Positions 35,054 to 44,312 of a DNA stretch of 64,000 bases are shown here, piece after piece. Source of the stretch: Streptomyces sp. PKU-EA00015 (GTDB taxonomy: Bacteria > Actinomycetota > Actinomycetes > Streptomycetales > Streptomycetaceae). The translations under genes and the position numbers were made by a program. Under the pieces are notes generated by a model, which did not search any database, was not told where the DNA came from, and saw nothing but the letters and a program-made list of their open reading frames with translations. The stretch spans positions 186,001 through 250,000 of the forward strand of contig NZ_JABZEE010000010.1 in assembly GCF_013387495.1 (NCBI RefSeq), read 5' to 3'. The stretch's first letter is position 1; each line of letters starts with the position of its first letter.

Positions 35054-37447
35054 ATGGACAGTGGTCTTCCGTCGGTCCCGCCGCAGGAGTACGCGGCCGC
35101 GGGGCGGATTCCGCTTGCGGTGGTCGTCGTGGACGGCGACGGCCTCGTGTCGCACTGGTCCACCGGCGCCCGGCGTCTCTTCGGCCCGGCGCGCGAGGCG
35201 GCGATCGGCCGTCCCGCCGTCGAACTGCTGCCCGTCTTCGGAGCGTTGGCGGCCGACGCTGCCGACGACTTCGTCGACGGCTACGGCGGACAGGCCCTGC
35301 ACGGCGCCCTCGGCGGCCTCACCGACTACCCGGCGGCGGGCCGCGCCCGGCTGTCCGATCCCGGCCAGGACCGTATCGACGTGCTGTGGTGGGCCTACCC
35401 CATGGTCGGGCCCGGCAGGGAACGGCTGGTCGTCCTCGCGGCGGACGCCGGCCAGTTCGCCGGGGCGGACGAGAGTGTCGAGCGCATCGCACCCGGCTTC
35501 GCCCTGCACACCGACTTCCCCGGCTTCGGCGAACTGGCGCGCGGGCTCCCCGAGATCATGCCCCGCATGAGCGTGCGCGAGTCGAACCGGATCGTCTCCC
35601 AGATCCTCGACCTCGGCTATCCCGTACTGGAGTTCAGCCACCACGACCGGGTGCCCGTAACCCCTGACTGGGGAGTGCCGCGCAGGGCCGAGCGCCTCGC
35701 GCGCCGCCGTGCCGCCGAGGAGGCCGTCGCGGCCGGGCACCCCGTGGACACCGCGGATCTGGAGCAGGACCTCGAGTACGCGGCTGTGCGCGAGCGCCTG
35801 GAGTTCCTGAACGAGGTCAGCGGACGCATCGGCTCCTCGCTCGACCTCGCCCGCACGATCCATGAGGTCAGCGCCGCGGTCGTGCCCCGGTTCAGCGACG
35901 TGGCCTGCACCTACCTGCGGGAGGAGGTCGTCGCCGGCGAGGGCTTCTCGGAAGGGGATCCCGACGCGACGACCATGTGGCACCGTGTCGCCTTCGAGCA
36001 CGTCGACGAGCCGGGGCGCTGGGACGACGTCGTGCCGGTCGGCGAATCCATGCCGTTCCCCGCACACACGCCCTTCTTCCAGTGCATGATCACCGGCGAG
36101 CCGGTCCTGGTGCCCCGTATCACCGAGGAGATGGGCACCGCGATCGCCGAGCAGTTCGACAAGCGCGACATGCGTCCGCTCATCAACGGCCGTTCGATGC
36201 TCATCGCACCGCTCAAGGCGCGCAACGTCGTCCTCGGGTGCATGATCCTGCTGCGCCACCCCGAGCGGCCCGAGTTCAACGACATGGACCGCGTCACCGG
36301 CGCCGAGCTGGCCGCCCGCGCGGGACTCGTGATCGACAACGCGCGCATGTACACCTATCAGGAGAACGTCGCCGAGACACTCCAGGACTCGATGCTCCCG
36401 CAGGTCACCCCGCGCATGGCCGGCTGTGACACGGCCACGCGCTATCTGCCGGGCACGCTGCTGGGCCGGGTCGGCGGCGACTGGTTCGACTCCGTCAAGC
36501 TGCCCGGTTCGCGCACCGCGCTCGTCGTCGGCGACGTCATGGGCCACGGCCTCAACTCGGCCGCGATGATGGGCCAGCTGCGCACCGCCGTGCAGACCAT
36601 GGCCGCCCTCGACCTGCCGCCCGAGCAGCTGCTGCGGGGCCTCGACGACCTGGCCCAGCGCATGGGCGAGCACTACCTCGCCACCTGCCTCTACGCCGTG
36701 TACGACCCCATCCGCGGCGAACTGCACCTGGCGAACGCGGGCCACATCCCGCCCGTGATCGTCCGCGCCGAGGACGGCCGCAGCGAACTTCTCGACCTGC
36801 CCACCGGAGCCCCGATCGGCGTCGGCGGCGTGCCGTTCGAGAGCGTCCGTGTGCCCGTGTCGCCCGGCGACCGGCTGGTGATGTGCACGGACGGCCTGGT
36901 GGAGGTGCGCGGCGAGGACATCGGCGTGGGCCTCGCGACGCTCTGCGAGTCGGCCGCACACCCGGCCGCGTCCATGGACGACGCCTGCGACACCATCATC
37001 CGTGCCCTCAACACCCGGGGCGGGCGCAAGGACGACGTCGCGCTGCTGATGGCCCGTCTGAACGGCATCGAGCCCGGTTCCGTCGCCACCTGGGAGCTGC
37101 CGCTCGAGCCGCGCGAGGCCGCCCGTGCCCGCCGGCTCGTCCGCGGACAGCTCGCCGGCTGGGGGCTGGACGCGCTCACCGAGACCGCGGAACAGCTCGT
37201 CGGCGAACTCGTGGCCAACGCCGTGCGCCACACCGACGGGCGGCGCGCCGAGCTGCGTCTCGTACGGGCCGGGACGCTGCTGTGCGAGGTCGCCGACGAG
37301 GACCACACCCTGCCGACGCTGCGCGGCGCAGGGCCGGAGGAGGAGGCGGGGCGGGGCCTGCGCGTGGTCAGCGCCCTCGCGCGGGAGTGGGGCACGAGCC
37401 GTACGGGGCGGGGCAAGACGGTCTGGTGCGAACTGTCCCTGCCGTAA
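35054..37447 (+). CDS. PAS-GAF-PP2C phosphatase with anti-sigma-type ATPase domain
   Basis: Soluble signalling protein of 797 residues: PAS domain (about 10-120), GAF domain (about 265-430), SpoIIE/PP2C serine phosphatase (about 440-660, with VGGDWFDSV, VGDVMGHG and CTDGLVEVRG metal motifs) and a HATPase_c/RsbW-like kinase domain (about 684-797, with ELVANAVRH and GRGLRVVSA). Such hybrids control partner-switching of stress sigma factors by phosphorylating or dephosphorylating an STAS anti-sigma antagonist. No sigma or STAS gene lies beside it. ATG 35054 has GGAAGGAG ten bases upstream. Confidence 0.93.
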   Translation: MDSGLPSVPPQEYAAAGRIPLAVVVVDGDGLVSHWSTGARRLFGPAREAAIGRPAVELLPVFGALAADAADDFVDGYGGQALHGALGGLTDYPAAGRARLSDPGQDRIDVLWWAYPMVGPGRERLVVLAADAGQFAGADESVERIAPGFALHTDFPGFGELARGLPEIMPRMSVRESNRIVSQILDLGYPVLEFSHHDRVPVTPDWGVPRRAERLARRRAAEEAVAAGHPVDTADLEQDLEYAAVRERLEFLNEVSGRIGSSLDLARTIHEVSAAVVPRFSDVACTYLREEVVAGEGFSEGDPDATTMWHRVAFEHVDEPGRWDDVVPVGESMPFPAHTPFFQCMITGEPVLVPRITEEMGTAIAEQFDKRDMRPLINGRSMLIAPLKARNVVLGCMILLRHPERPEFNDMDRVTGAELAARAGLVIDNARMYTYQENVAETLQDSMLPQVTPRMAGCDTATRYLPGTLLGRVGGDWFDSVKLPGSRTALVVGDVMGHGLNSAAMMGQLRTAVQTMAALDLPPEQLLRGLDDLAQRMGEHYLATCLYAVYDPIRGELHLANAGHIPPVIVRAEDGRSELLDLPTGAPIGVGGVPFESVRVPVSPGDRLVMCTDGLVEVRGEDIGVGLATLCESAAHPAASMDDACDTIIRALNTRGGRKDDVALLMARLNGIEPGSVATWELPLEPREAARARRLVRGQLAGWGLDALTETAEQLVGELVANAVRHTDGRRAELRLVRAGTLLCEVADEDHTLPTLRGAGPEEEAGRGLRVVSALAREWGTSRTGRGKTVWCELSLP

Positions 37448-37635
37448 CGGCCCGGTGGGCGGGTGTCCGGGGCGGATGGTCCGAGCCGTCCGGACAAGCC
37501 GTCGTCCGCCCAAGCGGCCCTTGGACAGCGGGAGTTGAACCGTTCACCTGACGGTGGCGGTGAGGTCTCCGGGGAGTCACCCGGAGGCGAAAGGATGTTG
37601 CTCGAGGTGATGCCGGGGACGAGGGGGAGGCGCCC

Positions 37636-38880
37636 GTGGAGGTCGGGGAGAGACGGACCGCCGAGGAACCGCGGCTGGGCATCAGGCGGGAGTCGCGATC
37701 GTCCTGGTCGCGGCGCAGCTTCCTCCTGACGGTCCTCCCGCTGCTGGCCGCCGTGCTGACGGGCACGACGGTGCTGGCGGTGTCGGGGAACATCCTGCTG
37801 CCCCTCGAACGGGTCGTCACGCTCGAGGGGAAGATGGCCTCCAAGCGTGACTTCTTCGAGGACGAAGAGGTGCAGCGCATCCTGATGAAGTATCACATAC
37901 GGGTGCACATCACGAGCTCGGGCTCGCGCGAGGTCGCCGTCCACGACATCTCCTCGTACGACTTCGTCTTCCCCTCGGGGCAGCCCGCCGGCGACCTGAT
38001 CACCGGCGAGCGCGCGGCGGCGAACCGGTACGCCAAGGTCCACCGTCCGTTCGTCAGCCCCATCGCACTCGCCACCTACCGCGAGTACGCCGAGACGCTC
38101 GCCGACGCCGGCATCGCGACCGCGCAGCGGGGGCCCGGTTCCGGCCAGCCGTTCTACTACGTGCTGGACATGCGGAAGTTCCTCCAGCACATCCACGACA
38201 AGCGCCGCTGGAACGACATCGGGGTGCGGCGGCACGGCATCACCAACGCCAACCGGATCGTCGCCCAGACCCCCGACGTCTGCGGCTCCAACTCCGCGGG
38301 AACCTACCTCGCGCTGGTCGCCTTCACCTGGAACGGCGGCGGCGACGAGGTGCCGGACACGGACCGGGAGGCCGACGAACGCGGCCGGGACATCCGGCAC
38401 CTCATGGAGCAGGGCCTCCCCGCCGCCGACGTCTTCCGCACCTACATCTCCCCCGAGGGCAAGAACATCGCCCCGGTGGTGGTGGCCTACGAGCACCAGT
38501 ACCTCGCCTACCAGGTGCAGTACCGCAACCGGTACGGCAAGCCGGACGCGCAGCGCGTACTGCTCTACCCGTCCGGACAGTTCGTCACCCAGCCGCAGTT
38601 CATCGCCCTCAACAAGGACGGCGACCGGCTCGGCGAACTGATCACACGCGACCCGGAGCTGCGGCGCCGCGCCATGGAACTGGGCTTCCGCATCCTCGAC
38701 CCCGCCGGCCAGGTCGCGGGCGACCAGCTCACCCGCTTCCTCCGGGAGCGCGAGGTCCCCGCGCCCGCCTTCGACGGCGACGACACCAGGTCGGAGATGC
38801 CCCGGCTGCGCTTTCTGGAGCGCATGATCTCCGCCGTCGGGGACTGTCCCGCCGCCGGCATCGCGTCCGGGCAGCCCTGA
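37636..38880 (+). CDS. Membrane-anchored extracytoplasmic protein, binding-protein-like (VWA module gene 1)
   Basis: Unrecognised protein of 414 residues. An Arg-rich cytoplasmic start is followed by one membrane segment at about 28-52 and a large outer domain. The segment ITSSGSREVAVHD...YDFVFPSGQPA and VCGSNSAGTYLALVAF resemble the anion-binding loops of periplasmic binding proteins, which suits the next gene. GTG 37636 has GGGGGAGG upstream. Its stop overlaps the next start (TGATG), so it is made together with the VWA lipoprotein. Confidence 0.75.
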   Translation: MEVGERRTAEEPRLGIRRESRSSWSRRSFLLTVLPLLAAVLTGTTVLAVSGNILLPLERVVTLEGKMASKRDFFEDEEVQRILMKYHIRVHITSSGSREVAVHDISSYDFVFPSGQPAGDLITGERAAANRYAKVHRPFVSPIALATYREYAETLADAGIATAQRGPGSGQPFYYVLDMRKFLQHIHDKRRWNDIGVRRHGITNANRIVAQTPDVCGSNSAGTYLALVAFTWNGGGDEVPDTDREADERGRDIRHLMEQGLPAADVFRTYISPEGKNIAPVVVAYEHQYLAYQVQYRNRYGKPDAQRVLLYPSGQFVTQPQFIALNKDGDRLGELITRDPELRRRAMELGFRILDPAGQVAGDQLTRFLREREVPAPAFDGDDTRSEMPRLRFLERMISAVGDCPAAGIASGQP

Positions 38881-40475
38881 TGGCGGCGCCCGGCCGCGCG
38901 ACCAGGCTGGTCGCGCTGTGCCTGGCGGGCCTGTGGCTCGCCGCGGCTACCGCCTGCTCGACGAACCGCCCCGACCCGGTCACCCTGAGCGTGCTGGCCA
39001 GCACCGAACTCGCCGACATGGCGCCCCTGCTGGACGACCTGCACCGCGAGACCGGCATCAGGCTGCGGATGGACCACCGGGGGACGCTGGACGCCAGCAA
39101 CGAGCTGGCCGGACCGGGCCCCCGTCGGCACGATCTGGCGTGGCTGTCGTCCGACCGGTACTACCTGCTGAGGGCCAAGGCGAACGGTGCGAGCGGCGAG
39201 AAGCCGTTGGCGACCAACACCATGCGGTCGCCCGTCGTCATCGGCATGAAGCGCGCCGTCGCCGACCGGCTGCGCCGGAACTCCCCGGACGGCCAGATCT
39301 CCTGGTCCGACGCGGCCGACGCCGCCGCCGACGGCTCCCTGCGGTTCGGGATGGCCGACCCGCGCCGCAGCAACAGCGGCCTCGCCGCGCTCGTCGGCGT
39401 GGCGACCGCCGCGGCCGGCACCGGCACCGCCCTGCGCCCGGCGGACGTCTCCTGCGACCGGCTGCGCGGCTTCTTCGCCGGCCACGCGCTCACCAGCGAC
39501 GCCTCGGGCTCGCTCGCCGACGGCTACGTGGCCCGCCAGGGCGAGCTGAACGCCCTGATCACCTACGAGTCCGAACTGCTCGTGCTCAACAGGAGCGGCC
39601 GGCTCCGCGAACCGCTGGAGATCGTCTATCCCAAGGACGGGATGGTCCTGTCCGACTACCCCCTGCTCCTCCTCGACCCGGCCAAGCGCGCCGCGTACGA
39701 CCGGCTGGTGGAGTGGCTGCGCAGCGAACCCGTCCAGCGACGGATCATGGAACGCACCATGCGCCGCCCGATCGACCCGGCGGTGCCCCGCGTCGCGCCG
39801 CTGCGCGAGGGAGTCGGCAACGCGCTCTACTTCCCCGACGACCAGAGAGTCGTCGACCGGCTCCTCACCGACTACGGGGACCCGCACCGCGACCGCACGG
39901 CCCAGGTGATCTTCCTGCTCGACTTCTCCACGTCGATGCGCGGGGAACGCATCGAACGGCTGCGCGCCACCTTCGACGGACTCGCCGGCGCGGACGACTC
40001 GCACTCGGGCAAGTTCGTGCGGTTCTACCGCGGCGAGACGCTGACCGTGATGCGCTTCGGCGGGCGCGTACTGGACGAGCGCAGCGTCACGTACGAGGGC
40101 CAGGACGACCTGGACCGCCTACGCGGCTTCGTCGCGTCCGACGACTTCGACGACAGCACCGCCGTATGGTCCTCCCTCGAGAGCGCCTACCGCAGCGTGT
40201 CCACGGCCCTGCGGCAGCGGCCGGGGCGCAACGTCTCCATCGTGCTGATGACGGACGGCGAGAACAACACCGGCATAGGTCTCGACGCCTTCGTCCGCCG
40301 CCACGCGCGGCTGCCGGAGGAGACCCGCGCGGTGCGCACCTATACCGTCCGCTACGGCGAGGCGGACGACGAGGAACTGGACCGGGGGGCACGGGCGACG
40401 GGCGGCCGCATGGTCGACGCCACCGGCCGTTCCCTCCTCAGCGCATTCAAGGAGATCCGTGGGTGTGTTCACTGA
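38880..40475 (+). CDS. Lipoprotein with substrate-binding and VWA domains (VWA module gene 2)
   Basis: Exported lipoprotein of 531 residues: signal peptide with lipobox LAAATAC (lipid-modified Cys26), an SBP_bac_11-like binding domain to about 320, and a von Willebrand A domain from about 338 with the metal site D-F-S-T-S (MIDAS) and LMTDGENN. VWA domains hold a divalent cation and bind protein ligands. Start ATG 38880 overlaps the previous stop; the next gene overlaps its end. No ABC permease is present, so the binding domain probably senses or scaffolds and does not import. Confidence 0.85.
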   Translation: MAAPGRATRLVALCLAGLWLAAATACSTNRPDPVTLSVLASTELADMAPLLDDLHRETGIRLRMDHRGTLDASNELAGPGPRRHDLAWLSSDRYYLLRAKANGASGEKPLATNTMRSPVVIGMKRAVADRLRRNSPDGQISWSDAADAAADGSLRFGMADPRRSNSGLAALVGVATAAAGTGTALRPADVSCDRLRGFFAGHALTSDASGSLADGYVARQGELNALITYESELLVLNRSGRLREPLEIVYPKDGMVLSDYPLLLLDPAKRAAYDRLVEWLRSEPVQRRIMERTMRRPIDPAVPRVAPLREGVGNALYFPDDQRVVDRLLTDYGDPHRDRTAQVIFLLDFSTSMRGERIERLRATFDGLAGADDSHSGKFVRFYRGETLTVMRFGGRVLDERSVTYEGQDDLDRLRGFVASDDFDDSTAVWSSLESAYRSVSTALRQRPGRNVSIVLMTDGENNTGIGLDAFVRRHARLPEETRAVRTYTVRYGEADDEELDRGARATGGRMVDATGRSLLSAFKEIRGCVH

Positions 40476-41232
40476 GGCATGGTGGGGCGTGTGGTGGCCC
40501 TGGATGCTCCTGTGGCTGACGACGGCCGCGGGCGCCGCCGTGCTGTTCGTCCTGACCGTGAAGCGGCTGGTCCGGGGCGGACGCGGCGGCCGGGACCTGA
40601 CGTACAGCATCTGCTTCTACCTGCACGACCGGTCCGTCATGGACCACTACCAGATGCGCGGCTACGCGGCGGCGCTGCGCAAGGAGGTCGAGCAGCGCAC
40701 CAGTGACAGCAAGGACGGCAGCGTACGGGCGAAGGTCTTCGGGCTGAGCGCGGGCGGCGGGCGCAAGGACAACAGGGAGATCGTCAGCAAGTACATGGAG
40801 GTCGCCGAGCCGATCTCCGTCATCGGCGTCATCATGGACGTCCTGGAGAAGAAGGACGTCATCGTCCATGTCGACCTCGTGGGCGAAACGGTACGGCGCA
40901 ACGCCGCGCTCGCCCGCGCGCTGGCGAACGATCCCCGGTCCGGCGCCTCGCCGGCGCAGACCGTGCGGCTGCGCGACATCGAGGACTTCGTGCTCATCCG
41001 CGGCCGGTTCCGCAAGATCGGCGAATCGCCCGAGTCCACGGTCCTCCTCGCCCCCTACGGCGACACCGACGACCCGTCGTCCGGTCCGCGCGTCCGCGTC
41101 ACCTGCGCGACCGAGGGGCTGCGCAACGAGGTCCCGCAGGGCACGTTCTCGGCGCGCTGCCTGGGCAAGGTGCAGGACTGGAACGCGGCCGAATCGGTGC
41201 TCGAAGTGCAGGCCATGGCCATCTTCCGATAG
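40459..41232 (+). CDS. Membrane protein with soluble C-terminal domain (VWA module gene 3)
   Basis: Protein of 257 residues with one strong membrane segment (about 10-35, rich in Trp at the outer edge) and a long soluble part. I do not recognise it with certainty; the stretch FYLHDRSVMDHYQMRGY followed by GLSAGGGRKDN and ISVIGVIMDVLEKKD resembles the layout of DUF6414-type proteins. The GTG at 40459 (or 40465) lies inside the VWA gene, close to AAGGAG, so translation is coupled. It likely forms a surface complex with the two preceding products. Confidence 0.7.
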   Translation: MGVFTEAWWGVWWPWMLLWLTTAAGAAVLFVLTVKRLVRGGRGGRDLTYSICFYLHDRSVMDHYQMRGYAAALRKEVEQRTSDSKDGSVRAKVFGLSAGGGRKDNREIVSKYMEVAEPISVIGVIMDVLEKKDVIVHVDLVGETVRRNAALARALANDPRSGASPAQTVRLRDIEDFVLIRGRFRKIGESPESTVLLAPYGDTDDPSSGPRVRVTCATEGLRNEVPQGTFSARCLGKVQDWNAAESVLEVQAMAIFR

Positions 41233-41270
41233 TGTCCGCGCGCAGCAGGGCCGTCCGGAGGAAATGCGCC

Positions 41271-41780
41271 ATGACCAACAGATCCGCGCCGTTCGACGAG
41301 CTGGACCGCAAGATCGTCGCCGCTCTCGTCGCGAACGCGCGGACGAGCTTCACCGAGATCGGCGCGGCGATCGGCCTCTCGGCGACCGCCGTCAAACGAC
41401 GCGTCGACCGCATGCGCGAGGCCGACATCATCACCGGGTTCACCACGACGGTCCGCCCCTCCGCCCTCGGCTGGCGCACGGAGGCGTACGTCGAGGTGTA
41501 CTGCGACAGCGCGGCGCCGCCGCGCCGTCTCGCGGAAGTCGTGCGCGACTACCCCGAGATCATGGCCGCGATGACCGTGACCGGCGGCGCCGACGCGCTC
41601 CTGCACGTGCGGGCCACCGACGTGGAGCACTTCGAGGAGGTGCTGGAGCGTATCCGGGCGGAGCCGTTCATCCGCAAGACGATCAGCTACATGGTGCTCT
41701 CCCACCTGCTCACCTCCAGTCCGGAGGCCGGTGCGGGAAGGGCCGCGACCATGGAGGAACCCCCTTCCGGCGAGGCGTGA
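41271..41780 (+). CDS. Lrp/AsnC family transcriptional regulator
   Basis: Regulator of 169 residues: AsnC-type winged helix (about 6-60, LDRKIVAALVANARTSFTEI) and a RAM/AsnC ligand domain (about 65-145) that usually binds an amino acid. ATG 41271 follows GGAGGAA. It directly precedes ddaH-rocD on the same strand, so arginine, ornithine or a methylated arginine is a likely effector and that operon the likely target. Confidence 0.9.
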   Translation: MTNRSAPFDELDRKIVAALVANARTSFTEIGAAIGLSATAVKRRVDRMREADIITGFTTTVRPSALGWRTEAYVEVYCDSAAPPRRLAEVVRDYPEIMAAMTVTGGADALLHVRATDVEHFEEVLERIRAEPFIRKTISYMVLSHLLTSSPEAGAGRAATMEEPPSGEA

Positions 41781-41808
41781 AGCGAACCGCCGCCGGGACA
41801 CCCGAAAA

Positions 41809-41874
41809 CGCAGCATTCCTGCGCGTACACGCAGCTCTTGTTTCTTGTCGCCGCTCCGTCCCGATTCCTACCGT
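41809..41874 (+). promoter_or_regulatory. ddaH-rocD promoter with upstream CGCAG/CTGCG dyads
   Basis: -35 TTGTCG (41845-41850) and -10 TACCGT (41869-41874) are 18 bases apart, ahead of ddaH at 41920. Upstream, CGCAG (41809-41813), CTGCG (41819-41823) and CGCAG (41830-41834) form two overlapping dyads ending 10 bases before the -35 box, a typical place for an Lrp-type activator to bind. Confidence 0.5.
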
Positions 41875-41919
41875 GGAGACGTCCACCGGACATCGAGACG
41901 AAGCGGGAGGAATCCCTCG

Positions 41920-42750
41920 GTGCCACAAAGACGTGTGCCCCGGCCCAGGCGTTACCTGGTCTGTGAACCCCGGTACTACGACGTGCAGTACGCCATCAAT
42001 CCCTGGATGCGCGAGGGCGGCGAGGTCGACCACGACCTGGCCCGCGCCCAGTGGCAGACCCTCGTCAGCACCTACCGAGACCTCGGCCACACCGTCGAGC
42101 ACGTCAAGCCGGAGCCCGGCCTGGTGGACATGGTGTTCGCCGCGAACTCGGCGCTCGTCCTCGGCGGACGGGTCTTCGGCTCCCGGTTCCACGCACCGCA
42201 GCGCAGGCCCGAGGAGGCCGCGTACGAGACCTGGTTCAAGGCCGCCGGATTCGAGGTCCACCGGCCCGAGTCGGTGTGCGAGGGCGAGGGCGACCTGGTG
42301 CCCGCGGGCGACTTCGTCCTCGCCGGCACCGGCTTTCGCACCACCCCGGCCGCGCACCGCGAGGTGCAGGAGTTCTTCGGCGTCCCGGTGATCGGCCTCC
42401 AACTGGTCGACCCGTACTTCTACCACCTGGACACCGCGCTGTTCGTCCTCGACGACGGGGACCCGGGCGGCCGTGCCCACATCGCCTACCACCCCGAGGC
42501 CTTCTCGCCCGGCAGCCGTGAGGTGCTGGCGCGCCTGTTCCCCGACGCGGTGACCGCGACCCGCGAGGACGCCATGGCCTTCGGGCTCAACTCCGTCTCC
42601 GACGGCCGCCACGTCCTCGTCGCCCCCCAGGCCGAAGGGCTCATCGGCCGCCTCGAAGCCCACGGTTACGTCCCCGTCCCCGTCGACCTTTCGGAGTTCC
42701 ACAAGGCCGGCGGCGGCATCAAGTGCTGCACCCAGGAGATCCGCGCATGA
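41920..42750 (+). CDS. ddaH: Dimethylargininase / N(G),N(G)-dimethylarginine dimethylaminohydrolase
   Basis: Guanidine-modifying hydrolase of 276 residues that converts methylated arginine to citrulline and a methylamine. The N-terminal CEPRYYDVQYAINPWM, the FAANSALVLGG substrate loop, catalytic His in YFYHLDTALFVL and nucleophile Cys269 in GGIKCCTQE fit the Streptomyces enzyme. GTG 41920 has GGGAGG nine bases upstream. The stop overlaps the rocD ATG (ATGA). An arginine deiminase-like activity on other guanidines cannot be excluded. Confidence 0.92.
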   Translation: MPQRRVPRPRRYLVCEPRYYDVQYAINPWMREGGEVDHDLARAQWQTLVSTYRDLGHTVEHVKPEPGLVDMVFAANSALVLGGRVFGSRFHAPQRRPEEAAYETWFKAAGFEVHRPESVCEGEGDLVPAGDFVLAGTGFRTTPAAHREVQEFFGVPVIGLQLVDPYFYHLDTALFVLDDGDPGGRAHIAYHPEAFSPGSREVLARLFPDAVTATREDAMAFGLNSVSDGRHVLVAPQAEGLIGRLEAHGYVPVPVDLSEFHKAGGGIKCCTQEIRA

Positions 42751-43973
42751 CCCTCACGCCCGAACGCACCGAGCGCTCCTCCGCCGAGCTGATCCGCGCC
42801 GAGGAGACCGCTCTCGCGCACAACTACCACCCGCTGCCCGTCGTCGTCGCCCGGGCCGAGGGCGTCTGGGTGGAGGACGTCGAGGGCCGCCGCTACCTCG
42901 ACATGCTGGCCGGCTACTCGGCACTGAACTTCGGTCACCGCCACCCGGATCTGATCGCCGCGGCCCACCGCCAGCTCGACGAGGTGACCCTCACCTCGCG
43001 CGCCTTCCACAACGACAGGCTCGCCGGTTTCGCCGAGGGCCTCGCCGCCCTCACCGGGCTCGAGATGACCCTGCCGATGAACACCGGGGCCGAGGCCGTC
43101 GAAAGCGCCATCAAGGTCGCCCGCAAATGGGCGTACGAGGTCAAGGGCGTCGCGCCCGACCGGGCCACGATCGTCGTCGCCGACGGCAACTTCCACGGCC
43201 GAACCACCACGATCGTCAGCTTCTCCACCGACGAGACCGCGCGCGGCGGCTTCGGTCCGTTCACCCCCGGCTTCCGCATCGTCCCCTACAACGACCTCGC
43301 GGCGCTCGAGGCGGCGATCGACGAGACCACCGCGGCCGTGCTGATCGAGCCCATCCAGGGCGAGGCGGGCGTCCTCATCCCCGACGACGGCTACCTGACC
43401 GGCGTGCGCGACCTGACGCGGCGCGCGAACTGCCTGTTCGTCGCGGACGAGATCCAGTCCGGCCTCGGCCGCACCGGCACCACGCTCGCGGTCGACCACG
43501 AGTCCGTCGTGCCCGACATGCTGCTGCTCGGCAAGGCGCTCGGCGGCGGCATCGTCCCCGTCTCCGCGGTCGTCGCCCGGCGCGACGTGATGTCCGTGCT
43601 GCGCCCCGGCGAACACGGCTCCACGTTCGGCGGGAACCCGCTGTCGGCGGCCGTCGGTTCCGCGGTCGTCGACCTGCTGGCCACCGGTGAGTACCAGCGC
43701 AGGGCGGCGGACCTCGGCACCGTCCTGCGCGACGGCCTCGCCGCGCTGACCGGACGGGGTGTCGTCGGCTTCCGCGCCCGCGGCCTGTGGGCGGGCGTCG
43801 ACGTCGACCCGGCGGTCGGCACGGGGCGCGAGATCAGCGAACGGCTGCTGGCCGAGGGCATCCTGGTCAAGGACACCCACGGCTCCACCATCCGGATCGC
43901 CCCGCCGCTCACCATCACCCGCGAGGAGCTCGAGGCCGCGCTCGCCTCCCTGGAAAAGGTACTCGGCCGATAG
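42747..43973 (+). CDS. rocD: Ornithine--oxo-acid transaminase
   Basis: PLP-dependent class III aminotransferase of 408 residues that moves the delta-amino group of ornithine to 2-oxoglutarate, giving glutamate semialdehyde. NTGAEAVESAIKVARKW, the PLP-phosphate region, VADEIQSGLGRTG and Lys263 in LLGKALGGG (Schiff base) are complete. The start ATG is fused with the ddaH stop. With ddaH it forms a small pathway for guanidino/ornithine nitrogen under the adjacent Lrp regulator. Confidence 0.94.
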   Translation: MTLTPERTERSSAELIRAEETALAHNYHPLPVVVARAEGVWVEDVEGRRYLDMLAGYSALNFGHRHPDLIAAAHRQLDEVTLTSRAFHNDRLAGFAEGLAALTGLEMTLPMNTGAEAVESAIKVARKWAYEVKGVAPDRATIVVADGNFHGRTTTIVSFSTDETARGGFGPFTPGFRIVPYNDLAALEAAIDETTAAVLIEPIQGEAGVLIPDDGYLTGVRDLTRRANCLFVADEIQSGLGRTGTTLAVDHESVVPDMLLLGKALGGGIVPVSAVVARRDVMSVLRPGEHGSTFGGNPLSAAVGSAVVDLLATGEYQRRAADLGTVLRDGLAALTGRGVVGFRARGLWAGVDVDPAVGTGREISERLLAEGILVKDTHGSTIRIAPPLTITREELEAALASLEKVLGR

Positions 43974-44312
43974 CCTCGGGAACCCCCTGAACAGCCACTC
44001 CGCGGTTTAGAGTCCTCTCTTTTGGATCAGGCCGGATCAGTGAGTGGGGGTCCCCCCACGCCCGCAGGGCGTAGGGGGAGGGTCTGGTGCCGTACATCGC
44101 AAGGCGGAGGATGGAGTCCACGCGGAGCGTCGGCGACTGACGACAACGCTGGGGGCACTCCCCCTGGCTCCGCCGGGAGGTACCCCCACCCGTGCCCGAA
44201 GGGCGACGGGGGAGAGGTGCGGTGCCAGGGCACGCGAGCCCGGCAAGATCCGAGAGAGAGGGCCTAAACTCGCGCCCCTGGGAACCGTGCACCCGTGGAA
44301 CGGAGCGTGGCT
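43974..44312. repeat. Intergenic region with C/G-rich inverted repeats
   Basis: Gene-free stretch of 339 bases before the hydrolase operon. It holds the palindrome GTGGGGGTCCCCCCAC (44043-44058) and a longer G-rich block around 44151-44215 that includes CCCCCTGGCTCCGCCGGGA (44160-44178). The latter recurs with one change at 63075-63093 (CCCCCTGGCTTCGCCGGGA), so it is a dispersed element. TAAACT near 44264 is a possible -10 box for the operon. Confidence 0.6.

Noticed and set aside
32255-37513. Open minus-strand frame of 1752 codons opposite the MFS and phosphatase genes
   Set aside because: It is antisense to two well supported genes, is rich in Gly/Arg/Asp as expected for the complement of GC-rich codons, and has no domain or ribosome site.
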